A program made the translations under genes and the position numbers. Shown piece by piece: positions 49,765 through 62,007 of a stretch of DNA of 64,000 bases. How positions within the stretch are numbered: the stretch's first letter is position 1; each line of letters starts with the position of its first letter. The stretch comes from Cokeromyces recurvatus (lineage: Eukaryota; Mucoromycota; Mucoromycetes; Mucorales; Mucoraceae): NCBI RefSeq assembly GCF_025118155.1, contig NW_026251424.1, positions 62,001 through 126,000 on the forward strand. Direction: 5' to 3'. The notes under the pieces are model-generated. The model had not been told where the DNA came from, did no database searches, and saw only the letters and a program-made list of their open reading frames with translations.

Positions 49765-50524
49765 TTTAATAAATTATACAGAGTTTTCATAAACTTGCTT
49801 TTCTCTTTTTTCTTTTTTTTTTTTTGTCTTTTCGCGTATCCAAAGCATTACGCACTTTTATTAGCTGCTACAATAAACAGAATCTCACTTTTTTATCAAT
49901 TAGATCAAGTCGTGAAAAGCGAAAATTAAAAAAAAGGTCATGTGTGACATTTAATCGTGATTTTCTTCTTTCTTTCTCCTCTTTCTTTCCCCCTCCCCCC
50001 AATTTAGGAACCTGCCTACTTCCTTGCATTGGTTTATTTTCTTGCATTATGAAAAAATAATGTCTCTTCATATTATTTTTAAAAGAACTGTATTGGTTGA
50101 TTATTATTATTTTTTTTCCCACTTTGCCTCAAAAGCCCAATATACACATAATATATTTTTGACTCGTACTACACTGTTTAATTTCCTTGCGACATCATTA
50201 AAGTATTATTCCGCTAAAACCTTTTTTTTTTGTTTTTCTTTTTTATTGTTATATTATATTAGTGAAACCCTTACTAACTACATAAGGTTTCTGGATTTCC
50301 TAATTATCATGATCCGAGAAGAAATAGATATGTGTATTTTTAATTATACCTTATTTAGTCAAGTATGCAACATAAAAAATAAATAAAAAAAAATAAATAA
50401 TCAGGTCTATATTCTATTTCTAAGGGCTTCATTTAATTGGTATATCTACAATATTATCTATAGTAGTAGTAGTAGTAGTAAAGAAAATGGTGTACATGAA
50501 AAGTAAAGAATAGAATAGAATTGA
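49765..50524. other. Intergenic region downstream of repeat copy 2
   Basis: AT-rich sequence between the repeat and the sugar transporter stop. Short ORFs are mostly homopolymer translations. No gene or RNA was recognised; GTA repeats lie at about 50462-50480. Confidence 0.4.
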
Positions 50525-53036
50525 TTAAATCATAGTTATATCATTCTTTATGTCATGACAAATAGTAGAAGAGACTGTTGTTGATGTGATTGCAGTTTCA
50601 CTAGTACAACCATAATGATCTTCTATGACCATAGCCGAAGAAGGATGATTAGGTAAAACAGTGATAGATGAGTTAGGCCTTGATAAATCTACATTAAATT
50701 GTTGAAGATAAAGTAAAGCCTCAAAAGCTGTTTGAGGATGATGAGCCCCAGCACTTTGATCTACTAATGCACCACTAAAGATTAAATGAATTTCTTCAAG
50801 TGATCTACCCTATTAAATAATAAATGTGTGAATAGATTTGTAATAAAATATGTGTCTTTCTTTCTTTTTATTTTTCTTTTTCTTCCTTTCTTCCTTTCTT
50901 CTTCCTTTCTTTTTTTTTTTTTTACCTTCGTTTCTGGATAGACAATATAAATAATATAAGATTGTAATAAACATAAAGCACCAAAGAAGAGATAGGTCCC
51001 CCATTCAATGTTTTGAAATAAAACAGGTGCAATTTGAGAAACAAAGATACTCGTCGCAAAACTGGCCCCTGTTGTAATTCCTAAACCTCTTGCTCTAATA
51101 GATTCAGGGTAAATCTCTGCTGGATAAATCCAACCCATAGACCCCCAACTGAGTGCAAAGCAAGCCAAAAATAAGCAGATAAAGACAAGTATCACAAATG
51201 ATGCTTTACTATCACTGGAATAGATGATCATTGGAATTAATGACCGAGATTCATTCATCGAAAGTCTTTTAAAATAGACACCTTGAAGAATAGCAATAAT
51301 ACACATCCAAGTAGCCATTGCAATTGCTCCTTTAATCATAATCGGCTTTCTACCCCATTTATCAATCTATTGTGTACATGGCGTTAGATCTATCATATCA
51401 TATCATATTCTATTCTATAATACTACTTTACATAGAGAAAAGATAAAATCGTAGCCAACATATTAACCATGCCACTTACACCATTACCGAGTAAAGCTGA
51501 ATTTGTCTCTACTATTCCAGTTGATTCAAGAATATAAGGTAAATAAAACCTTTCAAAAAAATAAATGAATAAATAAATAAAATAAATATTTCAAAATAAA
51601 ATTGCTTACTTACATCAATGCATTAATACCCGTCAATTGTGTCATAACATGCAAACCAACACCTAATATCGTTCTTTTTCTATTGTTTTCAATTCCTTTT
51701 GTAAGAAGTGATCTATAGCTTTTTGAAGTATATTTTTTATCATAATTTCTTTCTTGTATTAAGCCGGTATATTCCATGCTTAATTCAAGATCATCTTGAT
51801 CTTTTTTGCCTCGTACCCTTTGTAAAATTTCTTTAGCCTCTGCGAATCGACCTTGATAGATTAACCATCTAGGACTGGATTCATTACATAAAAAAGAGAG
51901 GAAGGAAAGATTAGTTTAATAAGAGAGTTTAATGAAATAATATATATCTATTTACCTTTCTGGGATAAACTGAACACCGATTATCATTATAACTGGATTC
52001 AATATCTGAAGACTATAAGGAATTCTAAACGAAAAAAAAAAGGTCAATAACAATAGTATACACATGAAAAAAAAAAATAAGAATAAAATAAAAATTACTT
52101 CCAACATAGTGAATTATTTATATTAAATGTACCATAAGCAATCCAAAAAGCAATACAAAATCCAACAGTTACACCTAATTGATGCATTGAAATTAATCGA
52201 CCTCGATGTTCTGGTAATGATATTTCACTTTGATCTATTATAAGAAAAGTATATAAATATATAAAATGAAGAAAAGAAAGAAAGAAAAAAAAACTCAATA
52301 ATATTTGAATATCATACATAAAGGACATATCACAGCTAGCATACTTGATACATATATATATATATATATATTAGTAAATGAGTCGTTATATTCTGTTAGT
52401 ATCATCATTAATTACCCAATAGAGAGACCAGCAATTAATTTTCCAATAAGAAAAGATGCAAATGTGTTTGCAACCATTTGTGTAATAGTGCCAATTAAAT
52501 GTATAATACATGCAACACAAACAAATTTCTTTCTACCAATTTTATCTGCAATAGGACCTGAAATCTATAGTATATATAAACTGAATGGTCAAAGCTTTCC
52601 TATTATCAAACATGATGATAGATTTCTATTTACAAAGGACATAATACAGGATGTTCCTAAAGGTACAGACAGAATCAAATAATGTAAGTTATTACTCTGA
52701 AGTGAAAACTTTTCTTGAAATTCTCGCATGGCTAAACATCCAGATAAAATTCCACTGTCATAACTATAAAAATAGATATACACATATATATATATATATA
52801 TAAAAGACATACGTTAAATAAGTGTATATGGTATATACATATATATTCTGTGTGTATTTTATATTTTACCCATACTGTAATAAGCAATAGTCAAAAACAA
52901 GGGAGTTGAAAATCATTACAATGCTTAATTTTATTTTTGACTTTTTTTTTTTTTTAAAAAACTAAAAAATTAAATAAAAAATTACCATATATCCACCAAG
53001 TCCTAAAAAACTAAGGTATAAAAATTTTAAATTCAT
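50525..53036 (-). CDS. MFS sugar transporter (sugar porter family)
   Basis: Twelve-helix plasma-membrane sugar porter with many short exons. Motifs in order: LGGYM followed by YGYDSGILSG, GPIADKIGRKKF (helix 2-3 loop), PEHRGRL, LVPESSPRWLIYQGR-type PESPR motif, QLTGINALMYYLPYI (helix 7), DKWGRKPIM, GWIYPAEIYPESIRARG and the terminal PETKGRSLEEI. The C-tail is Ser/Thr-rich. The first LGGYM exon is 52986-53036. Joining it to a 5-base exon TATGG at 52874-52870 restores the universal GG-x-x-x-GYD-x-G motif and keeps frame. The alternative is a longer exon that inserts about 22 residues. A spliced upstream start reaching 53345 (MFETISRNLTKRIKELG) is also possible. Confidence 0.87.
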
Positions 53037-53628
53037 GTTATTTATTTTATTTTATAATAATCCTTACATACCCACATACTACATATGCCCTCCAAAGGGA
53101 AGATACTATCATAAATTGTTAAAAATGGAACTACAACGCGTATATAAAGTAAAATGAAAAAAAAGGGTATCTACTGAGGAACAAAAATAGTTAAAAAAAA
53201 AATAAATCAAATAAAGGAAAGGAAAGGAAAGGAAAGAAAAAAAAAAGGAAAGAGGAGGGACAGGAACAAATTTGTATTTTAGGAAATCCTTAATTCCTAA
53301 TTCTTTAATCCTCTTTGTAAGGTTTCTACTTATTGTTTCAAACATATCGGAGAAAGCAAAATTGTTTGATGATGAATAATTCCAACTCTTATTTTTATTT
53401 TATTTTTTTTTTTAGTAAATATTCATATTTATTTAAGTGCGTATATACTAGCAATAGCCATTCATCAATGGCTTGAATTATTAGTTATGTATACGAATTG
53501 ATAGAAATGAAATTAGCTCTGTAATCAAACCTAGAAAGACAAATAGAAAAAAAAAGCTTTCTCGTATAAACAGATAAATAAAAAAAATAAAAAAAAATTT
53601 TTTTAAACGTCAAACCATTCTCTCTCTC

Positions 53629-53711
<83 letters not shown>

Positions 53712-53809
53712 CATTATTAGCTAATATGAAAAATGAAACAATCACTTGTAGTATGATCTTTTACTTTTGACATGTTGCACAAATTACATGTGCTTTTTTT
53801 TTTTCAGTT
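53037..53809. other. Region between sugar transporter and RACK1
   Basis: Holds the transporter promoter or 5' exons: a minus-strand ORF from 53345 and GGAAA repeats at 53215-53237. A T53 run at 53633-53685 followed by ATT repeats and the RACK1 3' flank follow. No separate gene could be supported. Confidence 0.45.
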
Positions 53810-54636
53810 TTATAAAGCGCAGATAACTTGCCAAACACGAATAAGATGATCTGAATGACCAGAATAAAGAGTATTACCATCCATACTCCAAGCAAGAGAA
53901 AGACAGTTAGGAAGATGAGGTGCTTGTGGTTTGTTCATAGTGATGGTACTTGAGTCAGGAGTTAAAGTATCTACAAATTTCTCTTCTTCAGTATCCCAAA
54001 TTTTAATAGAGGCTCCTGTAGCTATACAAAGCCAGCAGCGATTTGGAGAGAAAAGTAAACTAAAGACTTCCTTACCAACATCCAATGACAAAAGATGTTT
54101 TCCGTCATCTAAATCCCAAATCATCACAACCCCGTCTCTGTCAGCAGAGGCACATAACTTTGCATCTGGGGAAAGAGCGAGTGTATTGAGATATCCATTA
54201 TGTCCAACAAATTCTTTCTTTACATTCAATTTGATATTACTCCAAACCTTAACAAGCTTATCCCATCCACAAGAAACAAAAATGGGTTTATTCGGATTAC
54301 AAGAGAAACGAACACATGGAATCCAATCCTTATGATTATATTGCTTAAAGGTATGTTTACACTCTCCAAGCGTATTCCATAACTTGATGGTTCTGTCACG
54401 AGAGCTAGAAACAATTTGCCGGTTATCAGCAGAGAATGCAACTGATAAGACATCCTTTTCGTGTCCAACGAAACGACGTACTGTCTTACCCGCTTCCAAA
54501 TCCCAAAGACGAAGTGTATGATCCCAAGAGGCAGATAAAACAAATTGTCCATCTGAAGAAATTGCCAAATCTTGAATAATATTATTATGACCAACAAGAG
54601 CTTTACGAGGGACACCACAGTTTATATCATCCCTAT

Positions 54637-54668
<32 letters not shown>

Positions 54669-55329
54669 GAAAGAAACGAGTGTTATGAATACACACTCAT
54701 TCAATATAGGCGTTTCTCTTTATTTATTGTAGAGTTCCTTAAAGGATAATTCAATATGAATAGAAAGAGAAAGAGAACCTAGCACTCGTAAGGGGAGGGG
54801 AAGGGGGGAAATAAATAGAATGCATGTATATCATTATTTACCTGATTGAATTGAAGGATGAATAAACAGTTATAAATATGTGTATATACATTTGTATATA
54901 TTCAATAAAAAAAAATAAGTCTGTAGGCTCTACTTTATATATTTGTATAATCATTTTCAAACCTATTCATTTCCCATACAATAATAGACTTGTCTAAATA
55001 AAATAAATAGATGAATTTTGGTCCATTTTTATTATTATGAATCCATACCACGAGAGGCAGAAATAACCATGTTAGATGTCTTAGAAGAAGTGACAATGGA
55101 GGTGACTTGATGGAAATAATCAAATTTTATTTTATTCAGTTATGTCACGTCAAGATTATCATCTTTATTATATTATTTACCCCATCCATTGTGCCCTATC
55201 ATATAATAATAAAAAAAAAAAAGACGGATATATTAAAATCATCGATGTATCTTTTCTCTTTCTTTTCCATTGTTAAATATCACCTTCAAGAACTCCACGT
55301 AGTATAAACTTATTATCTGTATTGTTCAT
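53810..55329 (-). CDS. RACK1 / Gbeta-like ribosome-associated WD40 scaffold
   Basis: Seven-bladed WD40 protein bound to the 40S subunit head (yeast Asc1, S. pombe Cpc2). The start at 55329 gives [20 protein letters not shown] and then [20 protein letters not shown]. Later blades read [64 protein letters not shown] and [14 protein letters not shown]. All are family-typical, and total length is about 315 residues. Exon 2 is only 15 bases (55195-55181, encoding most of GHNGW). The intron at about 54638-54948 is about 300 bases, larger than the others. Yeast and human RACK1 introns host C/D snoRNAs, but none was recognised here. Confidence 0.95.
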
Positions 55330-56222
55330 AGGTGTGTCTATACTAGTTAATATAAGTTAAAGTGAAAGAAAAAGAGAAAGAAGAGAAAAGAAAAAAAGTA
55401 ATTATAAGAAAGTAGCTTTATTTATTATAAATCAATCGAGTTTCATCATCCATATCCGGATAGTATGGCTACACATATAATATTTTGATAAATTAATATA
55501 GTATAAAGTAAAGTTTATTTATTTATTTATTTGCTGCGATATGTTTATTTTGACAAGGAAGTGATTCATAATGACAAAGGTTCTCTTATACGAGAAAGAC
55601 TGTTACTCAACTTAAAGTTTGTAAATTATAAAAGATAATTCTCGATTTGAATGGTGTTGATTATTTGTAAAGATAACGGGCAATAATGGAGGATAATTCA
55701 ATACGATTTAAAGTTGTCACTGATGATCAAACTTTATGATGCTTGGAATAGTTTTACAAATGACTTTATTGAATAGCGATAAGAATAAGAATATATAAGA
55801 ATATATATGTATATATATATAAATGTACATTATAGATTTGACTTGCTACTGTATCTCTATTGACGTTATATACCAGCAGCACTTTATCAAATAATAGACA
55901 TGATCTGTATATTTTACTATTATAACATCTTGATATACTCTTTTTTATTATCATTACGGCTAATCACATGCATTTGATTATTCTAGAACTGCAGTTACAA
56001 GATCAACAGCTTAAAATATGTATTGTTAAAAATATAGCAAACTCCTCCCCTCCCCCTCATAAAAAACGCCTCACAAATATATCTGTAGTCAATAATTATT
56101 ATATTCACTTTTTAAATGACAGAAAAAAAAGAGAGAGAGAGAGAAAGAGAGAGATATTATTTTAATAGACATTACATTGGACAGAATTCATTTCCCTATT
56201 GAAACGCTTCATTCTAAATTTA

Positions 56223-56267
<45 letters not shown>

Positions 56268-56565
56268 ATTAATGGAAACAATGACAAAAGTATTTCATTC
56301 TAAAGAATACTTCATTTATTTCTATAAGCTAATAGTGGTTTATTTATTTTTTTGGAAATTTCCATTATCAATGGTAAACTTTTCAAATAAAATTTTTGCA
56401 TTATTTTATTAATGCAGCAAAAATAAATTTATAAAAAAAAAAAAAAAACGACATCATCTTTTTTTTTTTTTTTTTTTGTGTGTGTATATTCAATTTAATT
56501 ATCATATGTTTTATAAACAACAACAAAAGTCTTATTTACAATTTCCAATTATTATTGTTCAGGAC
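55330..56565. other. Divergent intergenic region, RACK1 / PH protein
   Basis: About 1.2 kb. Near RACK1 it holds GAAA-rich sequence, typical of a strong-gene promoter. Further right are GA repeats near 56130-56155, an A43 run at 56224-56266 and a T-run before the PH gene. No gene or RNA is supported. Confidence 0.45.
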
Positions 56566-57945
56566 ATGAATCAGGGCAATATTTCAACAACAGGTAAATA
56601 AATAAATGTATTTTAGTACTCGGACTTCTCTAATAATATTTAGATGATGTACTACAACAACTTCAATTTCTAAAATACAGTCCCAATTTAAAGGGTGTAG
56701 ATTTAGAACAATTTATGCAAATGACAAATGAAAAGGATTTTAAGCATGTCGGTATTCATAAACAAAGAGATTGTATCCAACTTTCTATGGTGGCAGAGTC
56801 TATTCGTAGATCCTCTTTAGTTAGTAATGCATCCTCTTCGAGTCAAACTGATGATGAAATTACGGTCGACAAACCTTATCTCTTATCTCCACCTTTATAT
56901 GCAACAACATCATTAGGAATGATGGGAAATAACGATGATATCTCGAGTCATTCATTAACTGAAGATGATCATAGCGATACGTTATTGAATAGAATGGAAG
57001 AATTACATATTTCAGATGATGAAGAAATGAATCACAAATGGCCCAACTCGAGAATATCATCCATTATCACAAGAGGAGGAGAAGAAGAAGAAGAAGAAAG
57101 GTCTAGAGATAGACACCCACTATCACCACCTGATTATGATACCATCATGCCACGTCGTTCTTCAGCACCTACTTTTCCTTTTCATCATCATCATCAGAAT
57201 TCAATCGAAGGATATGATCAAAGACGTTCTTCTTATTCTGAAGGTACTATGAATGAACCGAATAGATCAAGAAGAAGAGAGGAAACGTTACCGATCTATA
57301 CCTGTACTGTACAAAAAATGGGTTATGCAAAAGCTAAAATTGAATGTGATTCACCTGGAATAAAAGCAAAACGACGTCCATGGAGGTAGTAAAAAAATAG
57401 AAATAGAAATATAGAGTCTAAACTAATAATAATACATACATACATACTATATTCACACTACAGAGATGTATATATGGAATTACAAGGGACTATCTTGAAG
57501 ATATATGAAAACAAAAGATCTTCCTCTTCTATAGGTGGTTATCGATATTTGCCTACCATGTCACCTTATTATAACCAAGATATCCGATATACTTTCTTGG
57601 TTAATCTTTCTTTAGCGAATGCCAAGATAGATACAGCCACTGATTATCATAAAAGACCTCATGTATTTCGCATTACTACTAAAAATGGACCTCAAATACT
57701 TTTCCATGTTCAAACGAATGCAGCTGCTTTATTATGGATAGAGAAGATTTCAGCAGGTAAAAATCATTATTATATTAGTTATCTAACTATGAAAATAATA
57801 TGTATATCTCTTCTTCTTATTATTATTATTATACATAGGTATCAATATTTCTATTGATTTAGAGTATCAATGTATGCCAAATGCTTCACCTGCTACTTTT
57901 CTATTTAATAATGAATCATCTAATATGAATTATTCACAAGCATAA
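56566..57945 (+). CDS. PH-domain protein of unknown role
   Basis: Four exons, starting at MNQGNISTT (56566). The N-terminal ~250 residues are mostly Ser/Asp/Glu/His-rich, with a short ordered start (DVLQQLQFLKYSPNLKGVDLEQFM) and an HHHHQ run. A pleckstrin-homology domain follows: VQKMGYAKAKIE...RRPWR, then across an intron DVYMELQGTILKIYE, YTFLVNLSLANAKI, HVFRITTKNGPQILFHVQTN and the C-terminal helix AALLWIEKISAG. The invariant Trp of PH helix 1 is present. It may bind phosphoinositides or proteins at membranes; specificity is unknown. The stop is 34 bases before the terminal repeat of a transposon, so the mRNA 3' end probably lies inside that element. Confidence 0.82.
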
Positions 57946-57979
57946 TATAATATATAAAAACCAAATACCTTTTTATATA

Positions 57980-58110
57980 CAATGAAGCTGGAAAATATTG
58001 GCTAATTTAGAAATTTAAATAATGATTGTAAAAAAAAAAAAAAAAAAAATAATTTGGCGCTTGTTAGAAAAAAAAAATGTTGCCGAGAAGCTGGAAAATG
58101 ATTGGCCGTT
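57980..58110 (+). repeat. Left terminal inverted repeat with internal direct repeat
   Basis: The outer ~50 bases mirror 62161-62210 with a few mismatches. A second GAAGCTGGAAAAT-ATTGGC unit recurs about 100 bases inside (near 58088-58107), forming a direct repeat within the inverted repeat, like the IR/DR ends of Sleeping Beauty-type Tc1 elements. Bases 58050-58106 align with the inverted 62095-62160 region at lower identity. Confidence 0.75.
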
Positions 58111-58122
58111 TTAAAAGCTGGT

Positions 58123-58284
58123 TTAAGCACTTGAAATTTCAGCGATTCTTAAGAATAAAGAACCTTTAGCCATCAGATTCTTCCTCTTTGCAAGAACCCA
58201 AAAATTTTCAATTGAATTCAGTTTTGGAAAATATAGAGTTAAATACGTGAGTCTATAGCCTCTGACCTTGCGCCCTTGATTAAA
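58123..58284 (-). pseudogene. Tc1/mariner DDE transposase C-terminal remnant
   Basis: Minus-strand translation reads GYRLTYLTLYFPKLNSIENFW then AKRKNL, closely following the Tc1/pogo-type consensus GY...YLPPYSP.LNPIENFW. The Glu is the third catalytic acidic residue. The reading then continues RIAEISSA to a stop at 58123. The upstream parts with the two catalytic Asp residues are not recognisable; sequence to 58800 is eroded. It is oriented opposite to the Fanzor gene. Confidence 0.72.
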
Positions 58285-58900
58285 CTCATCGTTTTAAAAA
58301 AAAAAAAAAAACTATTATTGTAGACTGATACGCATAGTTAATTTGAACAAGTATGGAGAGAGGTATGTATAAGAAAATATATATTAACAGTTTTATTGAA
58401 GCCTTTATTAATGGTGTTTAGAGTCTGATCAGTCTTCACAATTCAATTATATCTTTGATATGTTTATATACGTGTAAACAAAAAATTTCGCACATGTTCT
58501 CATAAACTATGTCTATCGATAATGGGCTTATATAACTGGAACATGCAGATCAAGGGTTTTATTATAGAACCAGCTTCATTCAATTGTTAATAAGATATTC
58601 ATAAGAGTTCATGTTAAAGTTTATTTACCTGGCTTTGGTTGATTCATTGATAATTATTGATAAATACAAAGAAGAACATAATAGTAATAATAAATAACCC
58701 ATAAATTATGTGTTTATATATGTGTTGGGATATGTCAAAAAAAAAAGTAGTTTGTATATGACTTTATAAATCACTGTTTACCTCTCCCTCTTCTCTTTTT
58801 TATTCCTTTGCATTTGTTCCTCGATTATACAATAAACTAGCAAAGTAATTCTCTTTTTTTAATACTTTATCCAAAAATCCTGAAAACGAACGCTTTGCAA

Positions 58901-61900
58901 ATGCGAAGAAAAAAAGATGATACCGCAATAACAACCTCTCAAAAAGAATCCGCTAAAACAAAGGGTAAAGTATATAGAGAATTATCTACTTTTCTAATAC
59001 TGACCACACGATTGACATGCAGACGCCACGATGACTGTTCCAAAAAACAGCGCCTGGTCCTTCTAACATATATCACGAAACTATCCAAGAAAACTCTGAT
59101 AATGATTTTCAACCCCACTGTTGTTATTAGGAAGAGAAAAGGTATGTACTTTTATGATAGCCTTTTAATGCACGCTAAAACTAACATAAAAACCACATAA
59201 GGCAGAGAAAATACTCAAAATGATGAGTCTCAAAGAAAGAGGGCCAAAGACAAAGAAAGAGCTAGAGATGCAATCCTACCTGACGTCCAATATAATGTGG
59301 GAAGTTCAAGCAACATCGATCCTTCTACAACAATTGAAGTATTTGGTACAAGCATAGTGACTTTGGACGATTACATATCTTGATTCTGACGATGCTTTTT
59401 TTGCGAAACTATCACAAGACAAACTACGTCTGGTGAATCCAGCAAGTTTGCTCTCCGTAAGGAATCCAAAGGTTCTTCAACTTCTACTCTTGCAATATCT
59501 ACTGCTGTTGTTGCTAAATTCACTGCTTCTACTGCTACATCTACTGCTACTGCTTCTATCAAAGCTACTACTACGGGTACTACCAAGACATCCCCCGTTT
59601 CTGAAGCAAGTTCGGTTGCTGCTACAGAAAGAAATATTGAAGTAGCCGACAAACGCATCATAGCGGTAAAGACGACTGTAAAGAACATTTGGAAGCCGGC
59701 ATATATCAAGCCATTACAAAATCTAGTAGATATTACTAATATAATTGTCGGTCACACTTTTGCCTTTATCAAGTATATCTTTGTAAGTGAGTTGGTGAAA
59801 AATATCGAGTTTTACTTGAAAAGCTATGTCAACAAGAGTTTTTATTTTTTTTTTTCTTTTTTGAAGTATTCTTGAGTCTTACCCTGAGACGAGTGCATGA
59901 TGGTACCAAATCTCGAAAAACACGCCTCAAAGAAACAACGAAATTATATAGACAATTGATTGCTAAACACAAAGGCTTATAATGCGAAAATGCCGACTAT
60001 ATTTCACCTAAACTAGCATATGCGCAGCAAATTGCTTTGTACGAATGTACGAAAATTGAAACCGCCTATTACAATAATATCAAAGTTCATTTTTGAGATA
60101 GGCTCCGCGAAATGCTAAACAAGCGTTGCAAAAAAAAAAAAAAAAAAAGAAAAATCAAATGTTCTTCAAGAAAGAATGACGACAAAAGGATATAGCACAA
60201 AAGTTATACAAGCAGCTGTCCGTAAAGAGGTCTTTACTCCCTGCACCCAAGTAAAACTTACTGTGGCAAAAAAAAGAAATACCCAATTCTGACATCTTGG
60301 ATGAAAAGTCAATATCAGAAATAGAAACTCTATTCTCCATATATCCTACAGACTACAGATCCCATAAAGATTCAATTTTCTACGATGTGCTGGCTCGACC
60401 AGTAAATCACTTCAAGGCTTTTCTATAGACTTGCATAACTTGTTGAATCAGAGAAGCTGAAAGAATTCATTTGCTTTCCTATACGAACCACGTTTATTCC
60501 CACATATATGACAGTGGATATTAAGATCGTTAACTTCCATATTCTCAAAAACAAGAAGCCTGCGAAGGATAAAATTGAAACCTGGGTTCAAGTGGCTGAT
60601 TTGAAAAAAAAAGGCTTTTAAAGAACAAGGATTAAATAAGTCTCTTCATTTTGAAGGAACTTTGGAGACTGATGGAATTGGTGTTTCTATTCTGAAGCAA
60701 AATATTACTACAACTAGGAAGAAAAAGCTAACAGAAGATAGCCCTGAAACTTCAAAAAAGGAGGGTGGACCAAGAAGTGACAATGATGCCCAGTATATTG
60801 AAACATTAACACAAGCAGAGCTGGCAAGCACGAATGGAAGATGCGTTTTGATTGATCCCGGAAGACGTGATATTTTATACTGTATGAAAGAAACCAGTGT
60901 GGTCAAGCACGAAGAAATTCTTGTTTTTACAAAAAAAAATGATCGATCAAAAAGATCAAGACACTTTAGAACTTTACGAAAGTCAACTAAACCATCCATG
61001 GTTGAATCCGCTGAAGCTCTTCTTTCCAAAACCCCGTCATCCACTGTAGATGTACTCAAATTTGTAGATTACATTAAGACAAGATCATCGGTGGAAAACG
61101 TATTAAACCAATACTATGGAAATGAAACAAAATCATCCAAAGATCTTTACTTCCCCGGCTCCTTGTTTGACTTTCGTGTGGGTGAGAAAAGCAGCTTGTA
61201 TTTTGGTCATTTACTCGTCTTAAATATTCGAGGTATCATTTCTTCTCCTGACGCTCGAACGCAATCTCAACTGTACCATACATACTTGCAGCTAATGTTG
61301 CAGCAACGACATATCTCAGAGAGATTGGACGATGGAGTCAGAAATACGGTACTTGAACTTGCAGAGAAGATGACCGCAGATGAAGAAGTCAACCTGAAAC
61401 AACATATCAGTGAATTGTTGGAGAAACTTCAAGTTTTGCCATTCCGAAAGCTGAAGTGTTCATCCAAGATTTTCTATGATCAAAATGACCAGATGTTAGT
61501 GAAGAGGTTGAAAAAGAAGTCTGGTCATGATGCGATTCTTGTCATTGGTAATTGATCCGCTCCAAACACAAAATATCACGAGCCAACCAGGAACAAAGAT
61601 CTCATTCGAATGCTGAAGAAAAACGGCTTCCAAGTATTTAATATTGACGAGTAAAAGACTTCTTCATGCTGCCCCAACCTGTGAAAGTTCATTAGAAACG
61701 TTTAAAACAGTCGCCAACCCTCGCCTCCATACACGAGAGAGCCAAAATGCTAACTGTAAAATATCATGGCTTATTGAGGTAAAGTAACAGTATGAATTGT
61801 ATTAATACGACAGAGAATGATAATAATTATTGAACTATTAGATGTAAAAATCGTAACTGTCTGTTGGCCAACCTTGAACAAGTCAAAGAAATCCCACGAA

Positions 61901-62007
61901 AGCTGTGGAATCAAGATATGGCAGCTGTTTTAAACTTTCGAAAGATCTTGATCAGCTTAAGAGAGACAGGTAAACGCCCTGATGTTTTTAGCAGAAAACC
62001 AGAATGA
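58901..62007 (+). pseudogene. Fanzor (eukaryotic TnpB-like RNA-guided nuclease), decayed
   Basis: In order on the plus strand: a lysine-rich start (MRRKKDD, 58901) with plausible introns at 58965-59022 and near 59141-59205; a helical segment KNIWKPAYIKPLQNLVDITN (about 59675-59735) typical of the Fanzor N-terminal region; FPIRTTFIPTYMT near 60480; GTLETDGIGVSIL near 60660; the RuvC-I block VLIDPGRRDILYCM with Asp codon 60854-60856; GN(stop)SAPNTKYHEPTRNK near 61550; NIDE(stop)KTSSCCPN near 61645; LLRCKNRNC across an intron at 61780-61842; and the RuvC-III block LWNQDMAAVLNF near 61910. An intact 297-residue stretch lies at 60662-61555. Stops at 59381, 59387, 61553 and 61652 and several frameshifts disable it. 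Confidence 0.85.

Noticed and set aside
54638..54948. C/D-box snoRNA in the long RACK1 intron, as in yeast and human RACK1
   Set aside because: No paired C box and CUGA D box at suitable spacing was found on the transcribed strand.
59371..59709. Minus-strand Val/Ala-rich ORF and plus-strand Leu-rich ORF
   Set aside because: They are shadows of a Ser/Thr/Ala-rich repeat segment in the Fanzor pseudogene frame.
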